Below are positions 1-12,575 of a DNA stretch of 64,000 bases, in pieces. The notes under the pieces are model-generated. The model had not been told where the DNA came from and ran no database searches. It was given only the letters and a program-made list of their open reading frames with translations. Positions within the stretch are counted from its first letter, which is position 1. Each line of letters opens with the position of its first letter. Source of the DNA: Davidsoniella eucalypti (taxonomy: Eukaryota; Ascomycota; Sordariomycetes; Microascales; Ceratocystidaceae); the NCBI GenBank assembly GCA_004009845.1, contig RMBW01000005.1:1-64000 (forward strand), in the 5' to 3' direction. Made by a program: the position numbers and the translations under genes.

Positions 1-2879
1 GGATAATAAGTAGCCTTGGCGTTGGCCTCCGAGTAAGTCACGCACAAAGTCATAAACGGGGCTTGTGTAGCATAGCAGTTCCTTGAACAAATGAGAGCCA
101 TATCACAGGCTATATGATGCGATATACCAGTATCATATTGATGTCTTATAGGAAAAAATGTATGTGAGGAAAAAATCGCATTCTTTCTGCTCGGTTATTA
201 GAGCTCGGCTGACACTAATCCCAAACTTGGATTGCTGAACGGGCACAAAATTCAGGCCAGAAATACCGGGTTTTTCACGTTCAGCCTGCTGTTCTAACAA
301 TGCGCTTTGTCTATCAAAATGCACAACGGACTGCTGGCATGCTTCAATAGGCGAGAAACGTAAGAAAGCACAAACACGATAGAAGTTTCTACCAGGGACA
401 TGGGAACCGACCGCACAGGCCAGATTCCCACAGTAATTCGTTGTCGGCCTGTTTGTAGCCCACTCATAATCTCCCACAAAGCAATACTATTGAAATACTA
501 CTAAAATGTAGTCTATCTTGTTTTGAGTCACATGCAGACCAAAAGGCCGCCCATTCTGCTTGTATTCACAGAATGCCTTAGAAGGCCCACGTAGCGGGGC
601 GATCTCTGGATAATTATGCCGGGTTCCTTTCTGATAGTGCAATACAGTAATACACTGTAAAAATCGGTTCCAACTTTGCTTATTTCGCGATACTTCTGTA
701 CATGGCTTATAGGGTCTTTGATTGAGGGCCTAAAGAAAAAAGGCCGAGGTACATTGCAAATGTAGATCTGAAGAAAGCTCTATCAGAACGCCATATTCAG
801 CAAGATCTAGTGTGCCTTAGGGATTGGCGTTGGAGTACATTACCAAACATTCCTCGCTACATACAAGGCAATTGTTATGGTCTTAATTGGGGGTCGCACG
901 GAGCCGCCGACGCAAAATGAGGCCTAATGGGAGCACTTATGCAGTTGGCTTGGCCTAGAAACAAACTTCAACATCATTGTACGGATATACGACATAGCTC
1001 ACGAATTTCTACCTTGACAATAGTGAACCCGTCTGTCTCTTAGCCGGGAAAGTCGGTTCAAGCCCCGGTGATCAGGGACAAATCAAAGCAACTGATGTGG
1101 TTGTTAGAGGCCTACTTTCTCAGCATTACCAAGCCACGGATTTGGGCGAGGCGTATTCGAACAGCTAGCTAGTTAGTATAGTTTCAAGAGGCGAAAGCGA
1201 TGTCTAGAGTCTGGCATACACTAGGGTTCTGGTGTGCAAAGTATTGTGGATGGTAGTGTACTGTCGTGCAAGATATAGTGTGAATAAGTAGACGGAGGTG
1301 AACATTAAATCACATGCTTTATGTATGGAAATGACGTGAACGGTCAGAGAATAGTGTATTACTGTCGGAAAAACAAAACTATGTCAATAACAGGGTTTGC
1401 TAAATGCCGCACGGATAGGGTTACCACAAGGGTTGTCTTTCGCACAGGTTTTTTTTCTTTTTGGCAACTCGTGATACACACCAGTCATTTCATACAAATA
1501 AAATGGCAATCACCATGTATGTTGATGAATATAGTTGTCTTGATAGAAAATATTGCAAAAGGCGAAGAATATGAATTGCTAGTTGTGCAGCAGTTCATTG
1601 TGATAGGCAGAACTTGGCAATTGAAACATCACCAGATTTGGGCTGGGAGAACAAACAACATAAGAATGAAAAGAAACTCTTAAATGGAGCTCGCATCGTC
1701 AAATACAAAACGGCAAGAGCAAGGTAGACCGAACACAAGAAGCACTCTTGCCCGATCGGGAAAAAGAAAACAACACCGAATTGGTCGACTTCCCGAACAG
1801 GCACAAAGCAAACAAAACAAAACACAACGTCAACAACAAATTCTTCCGCTCGAACTCGTCCCAGGGCCTTAAAACTGTTAGCACAGCTTTAGCTATGGCC
1901 ATAAGTTTGAAGTCTGACATCTTGGACTTGTATCTTTGTTCGGCTCTGAAAGTATCGCCTTTGGGGCCTTTTCCAGTGGCCGCAATGTCGACAGAGACAC
2001 CCCCCCGTCGGCCTTCGCACCCATGATTCTCGTCTTTGCTTTCTTTCTTCCTGGGTGCTGCGGCCACCCCCCATAGACCACAGCCCTGCTCTGATCTTGA
2101 TATGGACATGATTAAGGATGGGTGTGTGAAGGCCAGGAGCACCCCTGTCGGCGGCTAGCTTCCCTTGTTCCCTTGTGCTAGAGCAGAAACCTGGCATGGC
2201 AGAATGAACGTGCCTGTTTATAGATACACCCTAAAACGAGGAATAGAGCTGGCAAGACTTGGCCTGTTCTGTCTTTGGCTTCTAAGCTGCGCTTTCGATG
2301 CTGGGCGAGGAAGATGAGGCTCCATGATGGGTGCCTCTACAGCTGGGCGACCGCCTGGCGGGATGTCCTGTATTAGAGCAAGCCAGCCACTGCTGCTGCC
2401 ATCTGCTGCTTGAGCAGGCCCCGCAGAGTCGCAAGTCGCTTCTTGCTAGCAGAAGTCGTGCAGAAATCGGCTAGGCTGTTCTGGCGATGATCGATGGCCC
2501 TCAACTGGCTGCGCTTTTCTTTCTTTGCTGCATCCCAGTTGGGCCACAGAACCCCCGTCGTTTTTGCCCTCTGGTCGACTCTGCTGCTCTTCTATGCCTT
2601 TGTTTATACGCACCTGGAAGGGTCTCTCGATGGATGGACAGGCAAACTACAAAATGTTAGCAGATAAGGAAGAAGGTAGGAGTGTGCGGCAGCGATGTGG
2701 GAGGGTGTGTCGATTGAAATGCTCGGTGGGCGGGACACAAGCGACAAGAGACGGTATTTTCTCGACAGACACTGTCACTTACTTCCTACGACTATTGCGT
2801 TTGTCTTGCCCAATTACAACGACTTGAAATTTCGCTGCCACTTACTGCCGGTGGACTAGTACAGTAGCAAGCTTAGCTT
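1..2879. other. Intergenic region, no supported gene
   Basis: I see no gene here. Open frames are short, overlap on both strands and lack recognisable domains. A decayed tRNA-like sequence lies near 1 kb and is listed separately. The stretch precedes the long leader of the regulator-like gene that starts at 3671 and may hold upstream control sequence. Confidence 0.6.
1012..1077 (+). pseudogene. tRNA-Asp(GUC)-like relic
   Basis: The segment holds an anticodon-loop-like CTGTCTC and a B-box/T-loop element GGTTCAAGCC, in the order and spacing of fungal tRNA-Asp. The D arm is mostly missing. The acceptor strands (CCTTGAC against GATCAGG) pair at only about five of seven positions, and the T stem is broken. 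It is most likely a decayed tRNA copy, but chance resemblance is possible. Confidence 0.3.
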
Positions 2880-3670
2880 TGCTGACGGGTCCTGCGGACT
2901 ATCTTTCTGCGTCCATATTACGGACGATCTATTATATACCATCTCGATATCCTCGTCTCCTTTCCCAGACTACCCTCTTTCTCTCCACCACGGAAAGCTT
3001 GCTACACATCAAGCCTCTGTATCTCTTATTCACTCGCTTTGCCGTTGCATTCTGCATTCTTCTTCATACTCCATTCTTCTTGTCTCTGTCCTCCGCATCT
3101 GCCTTGCCCTGCTTGCCGTCTACTCTGTATATCATCCGTCGATACCCTTATCTGTCTCTTGCTCCTCCTAACCTTTCTTTCGCCCTTGTCTCTGCATCTT
3201 AGCATCCCTTGTCATCGCCCCGTTATTCTACAAAGGTCTTTTGCCCACTACTGTCACTTGCCATCTTCCCAGAGGCCATAGACAAGGCAAGCAAACAACC
3301 ACTTTCTGTGTCCTTCTGCGATATCTTTATCTGGCCGCCTCTTATAAGCGGGCTAACTGAGTGTCCTGTTGCTTCACTGCCCGGGATATCGTTCCTGAGA
3401 CTGCGTTTGTCTGCCTCGAACATAAAATAGCCGACTTGACTCAACAAACTAGACGCTGCTCTTTTATATAAGCGCAACACTGCAACCTTTCATCTACTGC
3501 TTCGTTCTTGTGATATTGGCTACTCACTAAACACTATACCACACATTGCTTCGAATACGTCTAGACCTGCCAGCTCCCGCTACTACATTCTTCAATTCTT
3601 TTACATTTCTTTTCTTTCTACTTTGTTTCATCTTTCATATTAGAATTTAAACTCTCCACAACCGCCCTCT
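2880..3670 (+). promoter_or_regulatory. Pyrimidine-rich leader/promoter of the regulator-like gene
   Basis: Almost 800 bp of C/T-rich sequence runs up to the ATG at 3671. A TATA-like TATATAA lies at 3465-3471, about 200 bp before the ATG. Long pyrimidine-rich leaders are typical of filamentous-fungal regulator genes. The transcription start cannot be fixed from sequence. Confidence 0.45.
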
Positions 3671-6600
3671 ATGAATTCTGATCTCTCTGTGTCTCTCATG
3701 GCGAGAGATCAATCTTCGCTTGGGATTGTTCCATCAGCCCGCTCTATTGACCGTGGCCATCGTCCTGCTTCGTTAAGCGACATATCGCTAGTTTCTACGG
3801 ATCAGTTCCAGATGGATGTCATACAGCAGGATAACATCTCGCCCGTGGATGCCTTTTCCGATTTGGCCTGCACCTTCAATGTAAGTAGTGACCCTCACTC
3901 AAGCCGTATTGAGTTACCTTCTGCTCTACCAACAGTCGCCCATGTGACTTGGAAACCCTGCCCAACAACACAAACATTACTTTCCGCCCAAATATCCTCA
4001 TCTCTGGTCTCGATCTAGCAGACTCCCTTCTCTAGGATCATATATGCCGCATCATGTCTGAAGCTACTAGTGGTAGTGGTATGCTATGTTATGCTATGGC
4101 TTGGGTGTGCACAGATGGATATCAGTACCTGCACAGGCTTGTCACTCTGCTATTTCAGGCTCAAAATATGCTCCCATATAGATTACTGGCCCCTAGCCAA
4201 CTGCGGGCGGCCAGGACTGTGACTGATGGTCACTTGTGTTGGTCCTGCTGCTTTTCTTCGAAGATTGAGAAAAAAAACCAGCGGGTGGATGGCTAGACCA
4301 GGGCGGCCTGCACGAGCATAAGGCCAAGCAATAGCCACCTTTTAGTCTCTCAAATACTTGTTCTTCTGGGCAACATCAGTAGGAGTCCTACTTCTGTTAC
4401 TACACCGGTATCTTTTACATATAGCACAGAAAACCGCCCCCTCTATCCTCTCTTCCTTCTGTTCTCTTCCTTTGTCTACAACACACTGGCATTTATCTAC
4501 CACCCGTCTCTTCCCTCAACACCACTTAAATCTAGCTGGATGCAGTCATTCTATGCTTGTGCTGCTTTATCCTCTAGCTCCCGCTCCCTCCACATTGTTG
4601 TGTTTGATCCTCTATTACTGTCGTTGCTTTACCTTCCTCGATACCTCCATTCCACCAGCATACATCTTAAGAGGCATCACCTTGCCCTCTTACGTTAGCG
4701 TCTTGCTACACACAGACAATTACTCAATCACTCCTCTTCCTCTCTGTGCTAGTTGTTCTTACCTCCGAACCCAAGCCGTCATTATCAACGTTCTCCACCA
4801 CACTACCGTGTTATAGACCACACAACTCATTCTCTCATCTGCTACGTTATATTTAGGTCAGCTTTGATTCGTACCAGCCGTGCAGTACCGCTTTGACTCC
4901 TCTATCTGCTGGCTCTTGCTCCCCTCCGATGTCATCAATTGGTGGAAAGATGATGCATCCGCATCACCAAACCTATGCGCCAAACCAGCCACATAGCTCA
5001 TCTCAACACCAACAACAGCAGCCTACTCCACCAGGCTCATCAAAGATATACTGGACTAATAGCTACGACATGCAACATGCCGCGACTACTAGCCAGACTA
5101 GCCCATCGCTGGGATCTCAGGCACCTATCACTACGGATGCCGGATCTAGCTTCAACGTGATGCCCTTCATTACCCAACTTGACGATATTGCACCATCTAC
5201 CAATACATACTATGGAACTTATGGCGTGACCGGCATCAAGCCCGAATCTGGGGGTGACAAGTCGTACCATCATCAGAATCACCAAGCTCATGCTCAGTCG
5301 GCTTCTCAGCAGCAGCAATACGGCTACTCACATCCGGCTTTGGGAACTGGTCTCAACATGGTGATGCATCAACACCAGGGCGCTCAAGCTACGCACCATT
5401 CTATGCCACAGGCTCATCACAGCATGGTTGATTTGACATCCGCAACAGCTCGTCATGTCTCATACCACTCGAGCCCCAGCCCAAAGATGCGGACTCCCTC
5501 CGGGCTAGCAACCACCCAATATCCTAAGCATAGAATACAAAAGAAGCCTGGCAAAGCCAAGGCTCGCCCAAGCAGTTCGCGAGGAAGTAACGGCAAGGAA
5601 AGTCCAAGCCAGTCTCGCTCGGTGAATATTCCCGCTCCAGTTGAGCCCCTCGCGTTCAAGTCCAATGTACCGCCAGAGGAAAAGTATCTACTAGAGCTTC
5701 GACGCAAACACAACGGCCTTAAGGGCAAGACTATGTGGGAGCATATTGGCAGAGACTTTGAGCGTCAATTCTCTCAGCACCAACAGAAGCCCTGCTTGCA
5801 AATGCGGCTGACTCGAGCCAAGACAAAATGGCTCGAGTGGCCTGAACGTGAGGTAAGTTGTCCATTATCATCATCATCCCCTCCAATCCATTGACACTCT
5901 CAATATTGGGCTTCTACACTTTTCACACTCATTATTTGATTGGTCACTGTTGGCCTGGTGTCAATATTATGCTTTACTACATTCTAGCATCCCCCTACCC
6001 ATATTGAGAGTACGATTTGCTACTATGACCCTTGCAATAGCAGGCCGGCCTCTCGCCCTTTCTCTCTCTCTTTCTTTTGTCCCCATTGCTTTATTGAAAA
6101 AAACTAGATGGTTCTCAAAAGTAGCATTCCTTTCCCATACATCTTGCTACGCGACCTATGACCCTGTCTTTGGATAGATTAGATGGGTTGTTCCATGCAT
6201 ATTTGATCACATCGGAAGCCTGTGTACCCCGTTTCCGGCCTTACCCTATGGTTCATCATCTAGACTTTTTGCCTAAAACCTAGTCCCTTTCGTGCACCCA
6301 TCCAAACCAATCCCATCCCGTCACAGTCGCTTCGCAAGACCATATCCATGTCTAGAAACACAAGAGATCGCACAAGAATTCAGGCTAACCCATCCATCAT
6401 TTCTACCTAAATAGGTTAAGCTACTCTACCAGGCTTATATGGAGATTGAAAACGAGCGTTATAAGAGAATCCAAACGCGCTTCGAGGAGCTAGGCGGTGG
6501 TTCTTATATGATGTGGAATACCACTAACGTCGAGGCAAAGCTGGTGGAGCTTGGCCTTGAGAGAATGTACATGAACCCTGCTAGCAATGACTCTCTCATT

Positions 6601-6789
6601 CGCCAACGAACCAAAGCGCCCGACCTGAGCAAGACTCGTGTGCCTGGAAAGAACAAGGAGATAGACCCCATCATGATGAAGACATTGATAGATCAATATC
6701 AAGGTCAGCAGCCTATGCCTGACGGTCAAATCGCCGACCTGCTCAATGAGATCGAGTCGGCACGAGGCCCACAGTCCTTTATGGAGTGA
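3671..6789 (+). CDS. Fungal-specific regulator-like protein (three exons)
   Basis: Proposed CDS is join(3671..3880, 4857..5852, 6415..6789), 526 aa, all joins in phase 0. Donors are GTAAGT at 3881 and 5853; acceptors are TTTAG before 4857 and AATAG before 6415. The N-terminal half is low-complexity, rich in Ser, Pro, Gln and His, with QQQQ and HH runs. A basic stretch follows at roughly residues 245-300. The C-terminal part (about 320-450) is charged and predicted helical, with motifs such as KYLLELRRKH, CLQMRLTRAK, WPERE and ELGGGSYMMWN. It resembles a conserved Pezizomycotina family with a SANT/Myb-like helical region, but I cannot name it. A role in transcription is inferred from composition only. 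The introns (976 and 562 nt) are very long for a fungus. An alternative 55-nt first intron ending at 3935 would lead to a stop within four codons. Confidence 0.75.
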
Positions 6790-8120
6790 GACTTTAACCA
6801 AAGCATGGAGTGATTGGAGAAGCATTTTTTATTACTCTTCTATCTCATTTCTATCATCTCGCCACATTGTAGTTCTTGATCCACCAAGCTTCGATATTTT
6901 GATTCTCTTCTTTATCTTCATTCAGTCTCGTTGCGAGACGCCTCCTTCGCATACATGTTATCACATTTATATTTGATCTCGTTATTTATCTTGTTTCAAG
7001 AAAGATCAAGGTAACCGGCCCTTTTCCATCATCAACGGTACTTTGAATCCCAGACATTGTTTCTTGGTTTATACTTTACTTTACTTCTTTATTTGTTTCT
7101 TTTTTTCCCCCATGATTTCCTCAACGGCGCATTTGAAACTTTTTCTTTTCCGGGCTTTTTTCTCTTTTGTCTCTTTTTCCTTGAGCCTCGGCTTGGACTT
7201 TGCTACCACGGCCCTCATTCACACTTTTGTCTACTTCTTTCTTTTTGTTATTTTCTGTAGGAATCCTATTATGGCCACACTTTTATTTCAACTCTTGTTT
7301 TCTAAGTCAAAGTCTGTTTTGATCTGTGAATTCAGTGCAATTCATCTGGTAGTGCTACTCGAAGCACACCTATGCCATTATTTTCCGAGTTATATACATT
7401 CCTTTTCCTGGGCATCATGGTTTGGCTTTCTGCTTTTTGGGATTTTTTGTCAATGTTCGCTTCTTTTTGCTATTATTTAGTTTTTTTATGCATTTATGTC
7501 GAATCTCGCATATTCAGTTGAAAGAGAACCAAATTATAAACATTCACACTAAATTGCTCTTTACTACATATGTCATGTTGAACCTAGCCCTTTTTCTAAC
7601 CGGCTTTTTCCGGTTTCTTTTCTTTTGAGGCGGCAGGGAATCATCTCGTACCACGAAGGCCTATGTAATACCAGCCACAGTGTTAGGGCTTTTTTTCCCA
7701 ATGAGCTACAGCGTGATTTTATTTCAACGTATTGCGCTCGTGTATCTAAATAGACGTCAAATAGTATATGTTGAAGGATCTTGTAGCTGATAATTAATCA
7801 AATATGTAGCTATATACCTATCTATGAGGAAGATATGTAGCTCGCAGTAACAATTACAGCTTTATCCAAGTCTCGAGGCACAAGTGTTCCGAAAATAACA
7901 GCCTCTATAGTGGTTTTGGTGTGGTGTATACCAACTAGAGACATATCTGTACATGGTGTGTCCCAGAAATCGAAGACCACGATCGATCCGGAATCGATGT
8001 AGGCTATAGTTACAATATAATACATACTTGATAATAATCCCGGATTGTTTGGGAACGAAGCGTAGCAGTCATGTAAGGGGTGAGACTTGACTACGGGCCG
8101 GACGACCGGTCCCGGGTATA

Positions 8121-8147
8121 ACTATTACTATTACTATTACTATTACT
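8121..8147 (+). repeat. (ACTATT)n simple repeat
   Basis: Four uninterrupted copies of the hexamer ACTATT plus a partial copy. The following 550 bp keeps a degenerate triplet bias. Confidence 0.85.
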
Positions 8148-10426
8148 TCGCGTTTCCTCTCTTTTCATTCTCTGGGTTATCAGTAGTACATGTAGCAGTG
8201 ACTATGGTAGTAGCAGTGGCCCGCGAGAAGGGAAATCGAGCGCTCAACGACATGAACATACAGCGGTATCCGAGACCTGAGCAGGGCCTCTATAGTAACA
8301 GTAGCAGTAAGCGATTACTGAGTTGGCTTTATACAACTAACGAGGGGAAACAGGGCATGAAGACCTGGGATGAAGAAGACAGAGAGTAAAAAGTTCCTTG
8401 CATTTGAGGGAGATAGATGTTTTAACGAAGATCTAGTTAGTGGGCTCCTTGCTGTTCTTAGAGAATAATACATGTGAGGTAGCGTTATATTGACCATGGA
8501 GTTCGTTTCTACAATATGGCGAAAGCGCGGAGAAATGATGAGAAAGAGAAGCAGAAATAGAGCATTATATCAGCTGCTACTAAACGAGTAGAAATTTCAT
8601 GATATTATGGTAGTCACGTAGCAGCGAATGGTAGCAATGACGATGACAACATTGCTGTATTAGTAGTAAGAATGGGAATAGCAATAGCAGAAATCTGGCT
8701 TCGAAAAATGCGGAAGCAGGGCACTTTTGCACATGCTTGTTTCTTTTGTCTTCTCATCTCACGCTAAGAAGAAACGATCTTGATTTTCTCTGTCGTCGTT
8801 TCCTCGGGGAGGATGAGGAGGGTTAATGGCATTCTTCGCTATGGAAAGCAATGCAACTGGATACACACTACCAAGATCGGTATGAAAGTTGCATCTGATT
8901 AGACAACTTGACCCTCAGCTTTCTTCGGCCTCCTCCGAGAAGCCCTTTACTTGAGAAGATAAGCTTGTGCCATTTCTGTTCAACCAGAGGGCCAAAAACA
9001 CATATTTGTGATCGCTTGGTCAGCTCGCTAAAAGATGGGCTGGGGAGAAAGACTTGGTTCTGGGCTTCTAGTGGTAATGATGGTTGTAAAAAGAGATGGC
9101 CTTGATTACGGCATTCAGGGCGCCGGGGTACGACCGCCCTAGAGAAGCTTTGTTCTTTGTTTTGCCAGTAGTTTATTTTGTCTTGTCTAGCTGAGAACGG
9201 GAGGCACAGTATACAGCTATTAGAAAGAGAAATAAGAAGCCACAAGGATCCAAGTCACGATGGTTGCCTCAAGCTAACTCTGAGGAAACAATACTACTTA
9301 CTTTTGGAATAGAAGCCACTGCAAAATGAACTACCAGTACAACTGCCTGGCGTGACCTGACAGAAATGGTCAGTGCTTATGTGCAGACAAAAAGACAAGA
9401 GAAAGGCACGAAATACAGCAGATAGAAAAGAACGACGGACCGACATGGGCCATGCCATGTACAGGGAGTGGCATTGACAGGCATACAAATATACACACAT
9501 TGCATCTAATTCTAAACGATCATCTTTCTGGTTGGCGGTAACAACTTTGTCGATGCTACGCCCAGAAAAGGCTTTGGAATCATTTCTGTGGCCGGCCTTG
9601 TTAGGATATGTCAAAGTCCCAGAGGTCAAGCCTTTATTTCAAGTTCTCCGTCTCGCCGTGCCAGCTATGGATCTGTATGGGGGAAGTTGATGCGTTCCTT
9701 GGCCTTTCCCGCGGATATCGGGTTCTTTACAATCCTAATAAAACATTACCAGGCTTGCCTGGTTGACCTCATCGTGTAAGCGAAGCTAGTTACCTTCCGT
9801 CATTTGTGTTTCTAGCACAAAATAAAGTACATCATACTATATTTGGAGCCAGCTTCTCTTAGAGATGTCGAGCTCGGATCACCCGCTAGAGCTAGTTTAG
9901 GAGCAGGCTAGAATAGAAGTTACTTTTTTGCGTGATTCGAATCCCAGTGATATCAACACTATTATATGTATATATGTACACAACTTCTCATATTTTCCTT
10001 TCTTCTGGTTCTAGTGGCAGTAACGTCGGGAGATTTCAAAGAGACTGGCGAGATCAACCTGCTCTTCGCTATCTTCTTTCTGCTCGTTTGACGTCGAATC
10101 AGAAGCCGTCTTCCAGGACTAGGTTAATAACTTGGTAGAGGCACTGGCACTCGTCGTACACGAAAATAAAAGTGTGGTTTAGTCGAGCCGAGTGATCGGC
10201 ATTGAAAAAGGCCAAAATATCCTTGTCCATTTGGCCCTTTCGTGGCCTTGCTTGCTTCATGTCCAAAGCTCAGGGTCTAGGATGAAAGAAGTATATTTCT
10301 AGCCCTATCTAGCCGGCCAAGATTAGCACGTAAGCTCGACAAAATAGACAAGAAAAAGATGTCGTCTATATTTGCTTAGCTGCATCGTCTCTAGAAGGGC
10401 ACTAGTGCTTTGACCAAGAACTGTAC

Positions 10427-10446
10427 GGGGGGGGGGGGGGGGGGGG
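10427..10446 (+). repeat. Homopolymer of 20 G
   Basis: Twenty consecutive G residues. Such a run can form G-quadruplex structures and is prone to length errors in sequencing and replication. Confidence 0.9.
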
Positions 10447-11732
10447 AGAGAAGGGGGTATGCACTATCGCGTAACAGCAGGTTGAGGACCAGGCCAGAAC
10501 TTTGCTAGCCACTAACATTACGACTGAAAAGAATTCAGGTAATTTATCCTTCTTTCGATGCCTACTGAAACGAGCCTCTTGTGACGAGAGGTCCTTCAAG
10601 CGGAGTGACCGTCGGGCCCAGGATGCAGAAAGAAGAATAGGGTTATTTGTCTTGATAATGATTCGACCTTGAGCTTAGTACAGTGTATGGATAAGACCCT
10701 TATACTACGTAGTGTATAGCGATATAGATTTTAGATAAAAAAGTATCGATTGTATAGAAAAAGAAGACAAAATCTAGTGACTTGAAATCAAGACTCATCG
10801 TGAAGGGTCCTTGTCAGAGCCAACAAATCTTCATCTATCTTCTCGTTACAATTCCAAAGTTATACACTCTTAAGACTTCAAATTCTACAAAGCCTTTTTC
10901 TTTTTTATACGTGAATAACGGGATGTCCACTCTTTGATGAAACTTTGTGTGTGATGATTGAATACGGCGGGCATTATGATTACTCTTCTATTCTTCACAT
11001 ATGCCCGTTCTAGGCCAAGAGACAAAAACCAAATCTCCAAGCATGCCGTAGAAGATGACGGCACATATTTATGAAATTGGAGAGTACCCAAGCCGCAAAA
11101 AGGTGAATTCTGTATTCAAAGATCTCAGTATCTCGAAAGAGCTATATTTCCAATAACGGCAGATATGTTTTGTCTCTGTACATCAAAAACTCGGTTTGAT
11201 TAAATCATCCGTTGTCTCTTTGCCTGTCAATACAACGTAAATCCCAACTTGACGGGTTTCTCCTGACATTAAATTTGGTTGGTAGCGGGTGCTATCACCA
11301 CATAAGGAACAAGGCCGTCTCAGTATGTGATAGGGGAATAATCTCTAATACAAACTTAAGCATGCTCGATGGTCCTTGGTTCCAATAAAGCGCTATAGGC
11401 AGACGGGGAGGCATTGCTTTGTTCTTGGTACATTTCGTGTTTCTGTGCTACGCTACTTTATGATATCTTGATTTACCACTCTGCATATGTTTTGTTTGTG
11501 AACTCGCTCCTTAAATCACAGCTCTTTGACCTTTTCATATGGCACAGACTAAGGCGTGATTATAGTGGAAAGTCAATGAGAATCTGCGCTATATAACTAA
11601 AATAGATTAACGAGAATGAACAGACCGTTTTACACGACAATTTCAAGCAGATAGATGACTATTTCAACTAAACCATAATTTAGTCGTTATATAAGTTGAG
11701 ATAGTGCTCGTCAATTCCGTGGAAAGACAATA

Positions 11733-11804
11733 GCTCCCCTAGCTCAATGGTAGGGCGTCAGACTTCTAATCTGAAGGTTGCGGGTTCGAGTCCCGCGGGG
11801 AGTT
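11733..11804 (+). tRNA. tRNA-Arg(UCU)
   Basis: A full cloverleaf folds by eye. Acceptor GCTCCCC pairs with GGGGAGT (first pair G-U). D stem GCTC pairs with GGGC. Anticodon stem TCAGA/TCTGA encloses loop CTTCTAA with anticodon TCT. T arm GCGGG-TTCGAGT-CCCGC is perfect. There is no intron. A T run follows about 60 bp downstream. Unlike the two other tRNAs discussed here, no repeat flanks its 5' end. Confidence 0.95.
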
Positions 11805-12501
11805 CATTGAGACCATCTGTTCGATATATCGCACTTAGTGGAGTCCCTTTTTGGTCTAGAATTGTGTCTCTTTTTGTTGGTGGTGTGGTGTTGATCGACT
11901 TACATGATATGGATACATTTAACGTTCGTTAATGTTGTCGCAAACTAAGTTATGCCCTTCGTGTCACAGGTTTGTGCAACTTCGGGCGAGTATCACCAGA
12001 CGCGAAGTGGGGTGGCAATCTGGCACACTTAAACAGGCTTATTGACTGACACGGGCTCTTATTTACAGAATCACTGGCTGTCATCGGGCGTTAATTATGC
12101 GGTATTTCTTGGTGGCAGCGATTTATTAGACGTCACTTACTTAAACCATCATCAAGATATCACAGATAATAGAATATAACCCTAGACTTGACTTCTAATC
12201 ATGTATGATTTCGATTGGATATTTGGCGCGTTCTCTCTAGCAAGTGATAAGGTAGGAGACTAAAACAACAATCTAATTATATATGTCCTTAGTCAAAATA
12301 TTCGTGGCCGTATAGCTATCTATATAAGATGAATGAGCAAAAAGATATGTATTCACGGTCCGTTACACGGAGCAGTATAGACTGGGTCATCACAATAACC
12401 ACTATCTATATACACCGTCTTAGCGCGCCTAAACAAAAATACAAGTCGTGTGCCATCGTGGCACGACGGCGTCTATAGCAGCGGCTTTCTCGGCATAAAG
12501 A
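11805..12501. other. Intergenic between two tRNA genes
   Basis: A/T-rich sequence with no gene seen. Confidence 0.6.
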
Positions 12502-12575
12502 AAGCTCAGAACCGGAGTCGAACCGATGACTTCAAGAACTGCAGTCTCGCACGCTACCACTGCGTCATCTGAGCT
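12502..12575 (-). tRNA. tRNA-Cys(GCA)
   Basis: Read on the minus strand, acceptor AGCTCAG pairs perfectly with CTGAGCT. D arm GACGC..GCGT follows. Anticodon stem CGAGA/TCTTG holds loop CTGCAGT, anticodon GCA. The T arm contains GGTTCGACTCC. No intron. The mature 5' end at 12575 abuts the (GTT)n-bearing end of a repeat element. The first ten bases of the target duplication of the older element copy (TGCGTCATCT, 12561-12570) lie inside this gene, but the cloverleaf remains intact. Confidence 0.9.

Larger units (their letters stand above)
6790..11732. other. Gene-poor intergenic region, T-rich then triplet-biased
   Basis: I find no supportable gene. About 7040-7630 is strongly T/pyrimidine-rich and probably includes the 3' untranslated region of the upstream gene. 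About 8120-8700 is biased towards degenerate triplets (ACT, AGC, GTA), and 10427-10446 is a G run. Open frames up to 125 codons occur but have no domain or convincing start context. Confidence 0.6.

Noticed and set aside
9926..9948. tRNA T-arm-like GATTCGAATCCC, preceded by TTGCGTGATTC as at the tRNA-Arg target
   Set aside because: No acceptor, D or anticodon arms can be found around it, and the stem of the T arm does not pair; treated as chance.
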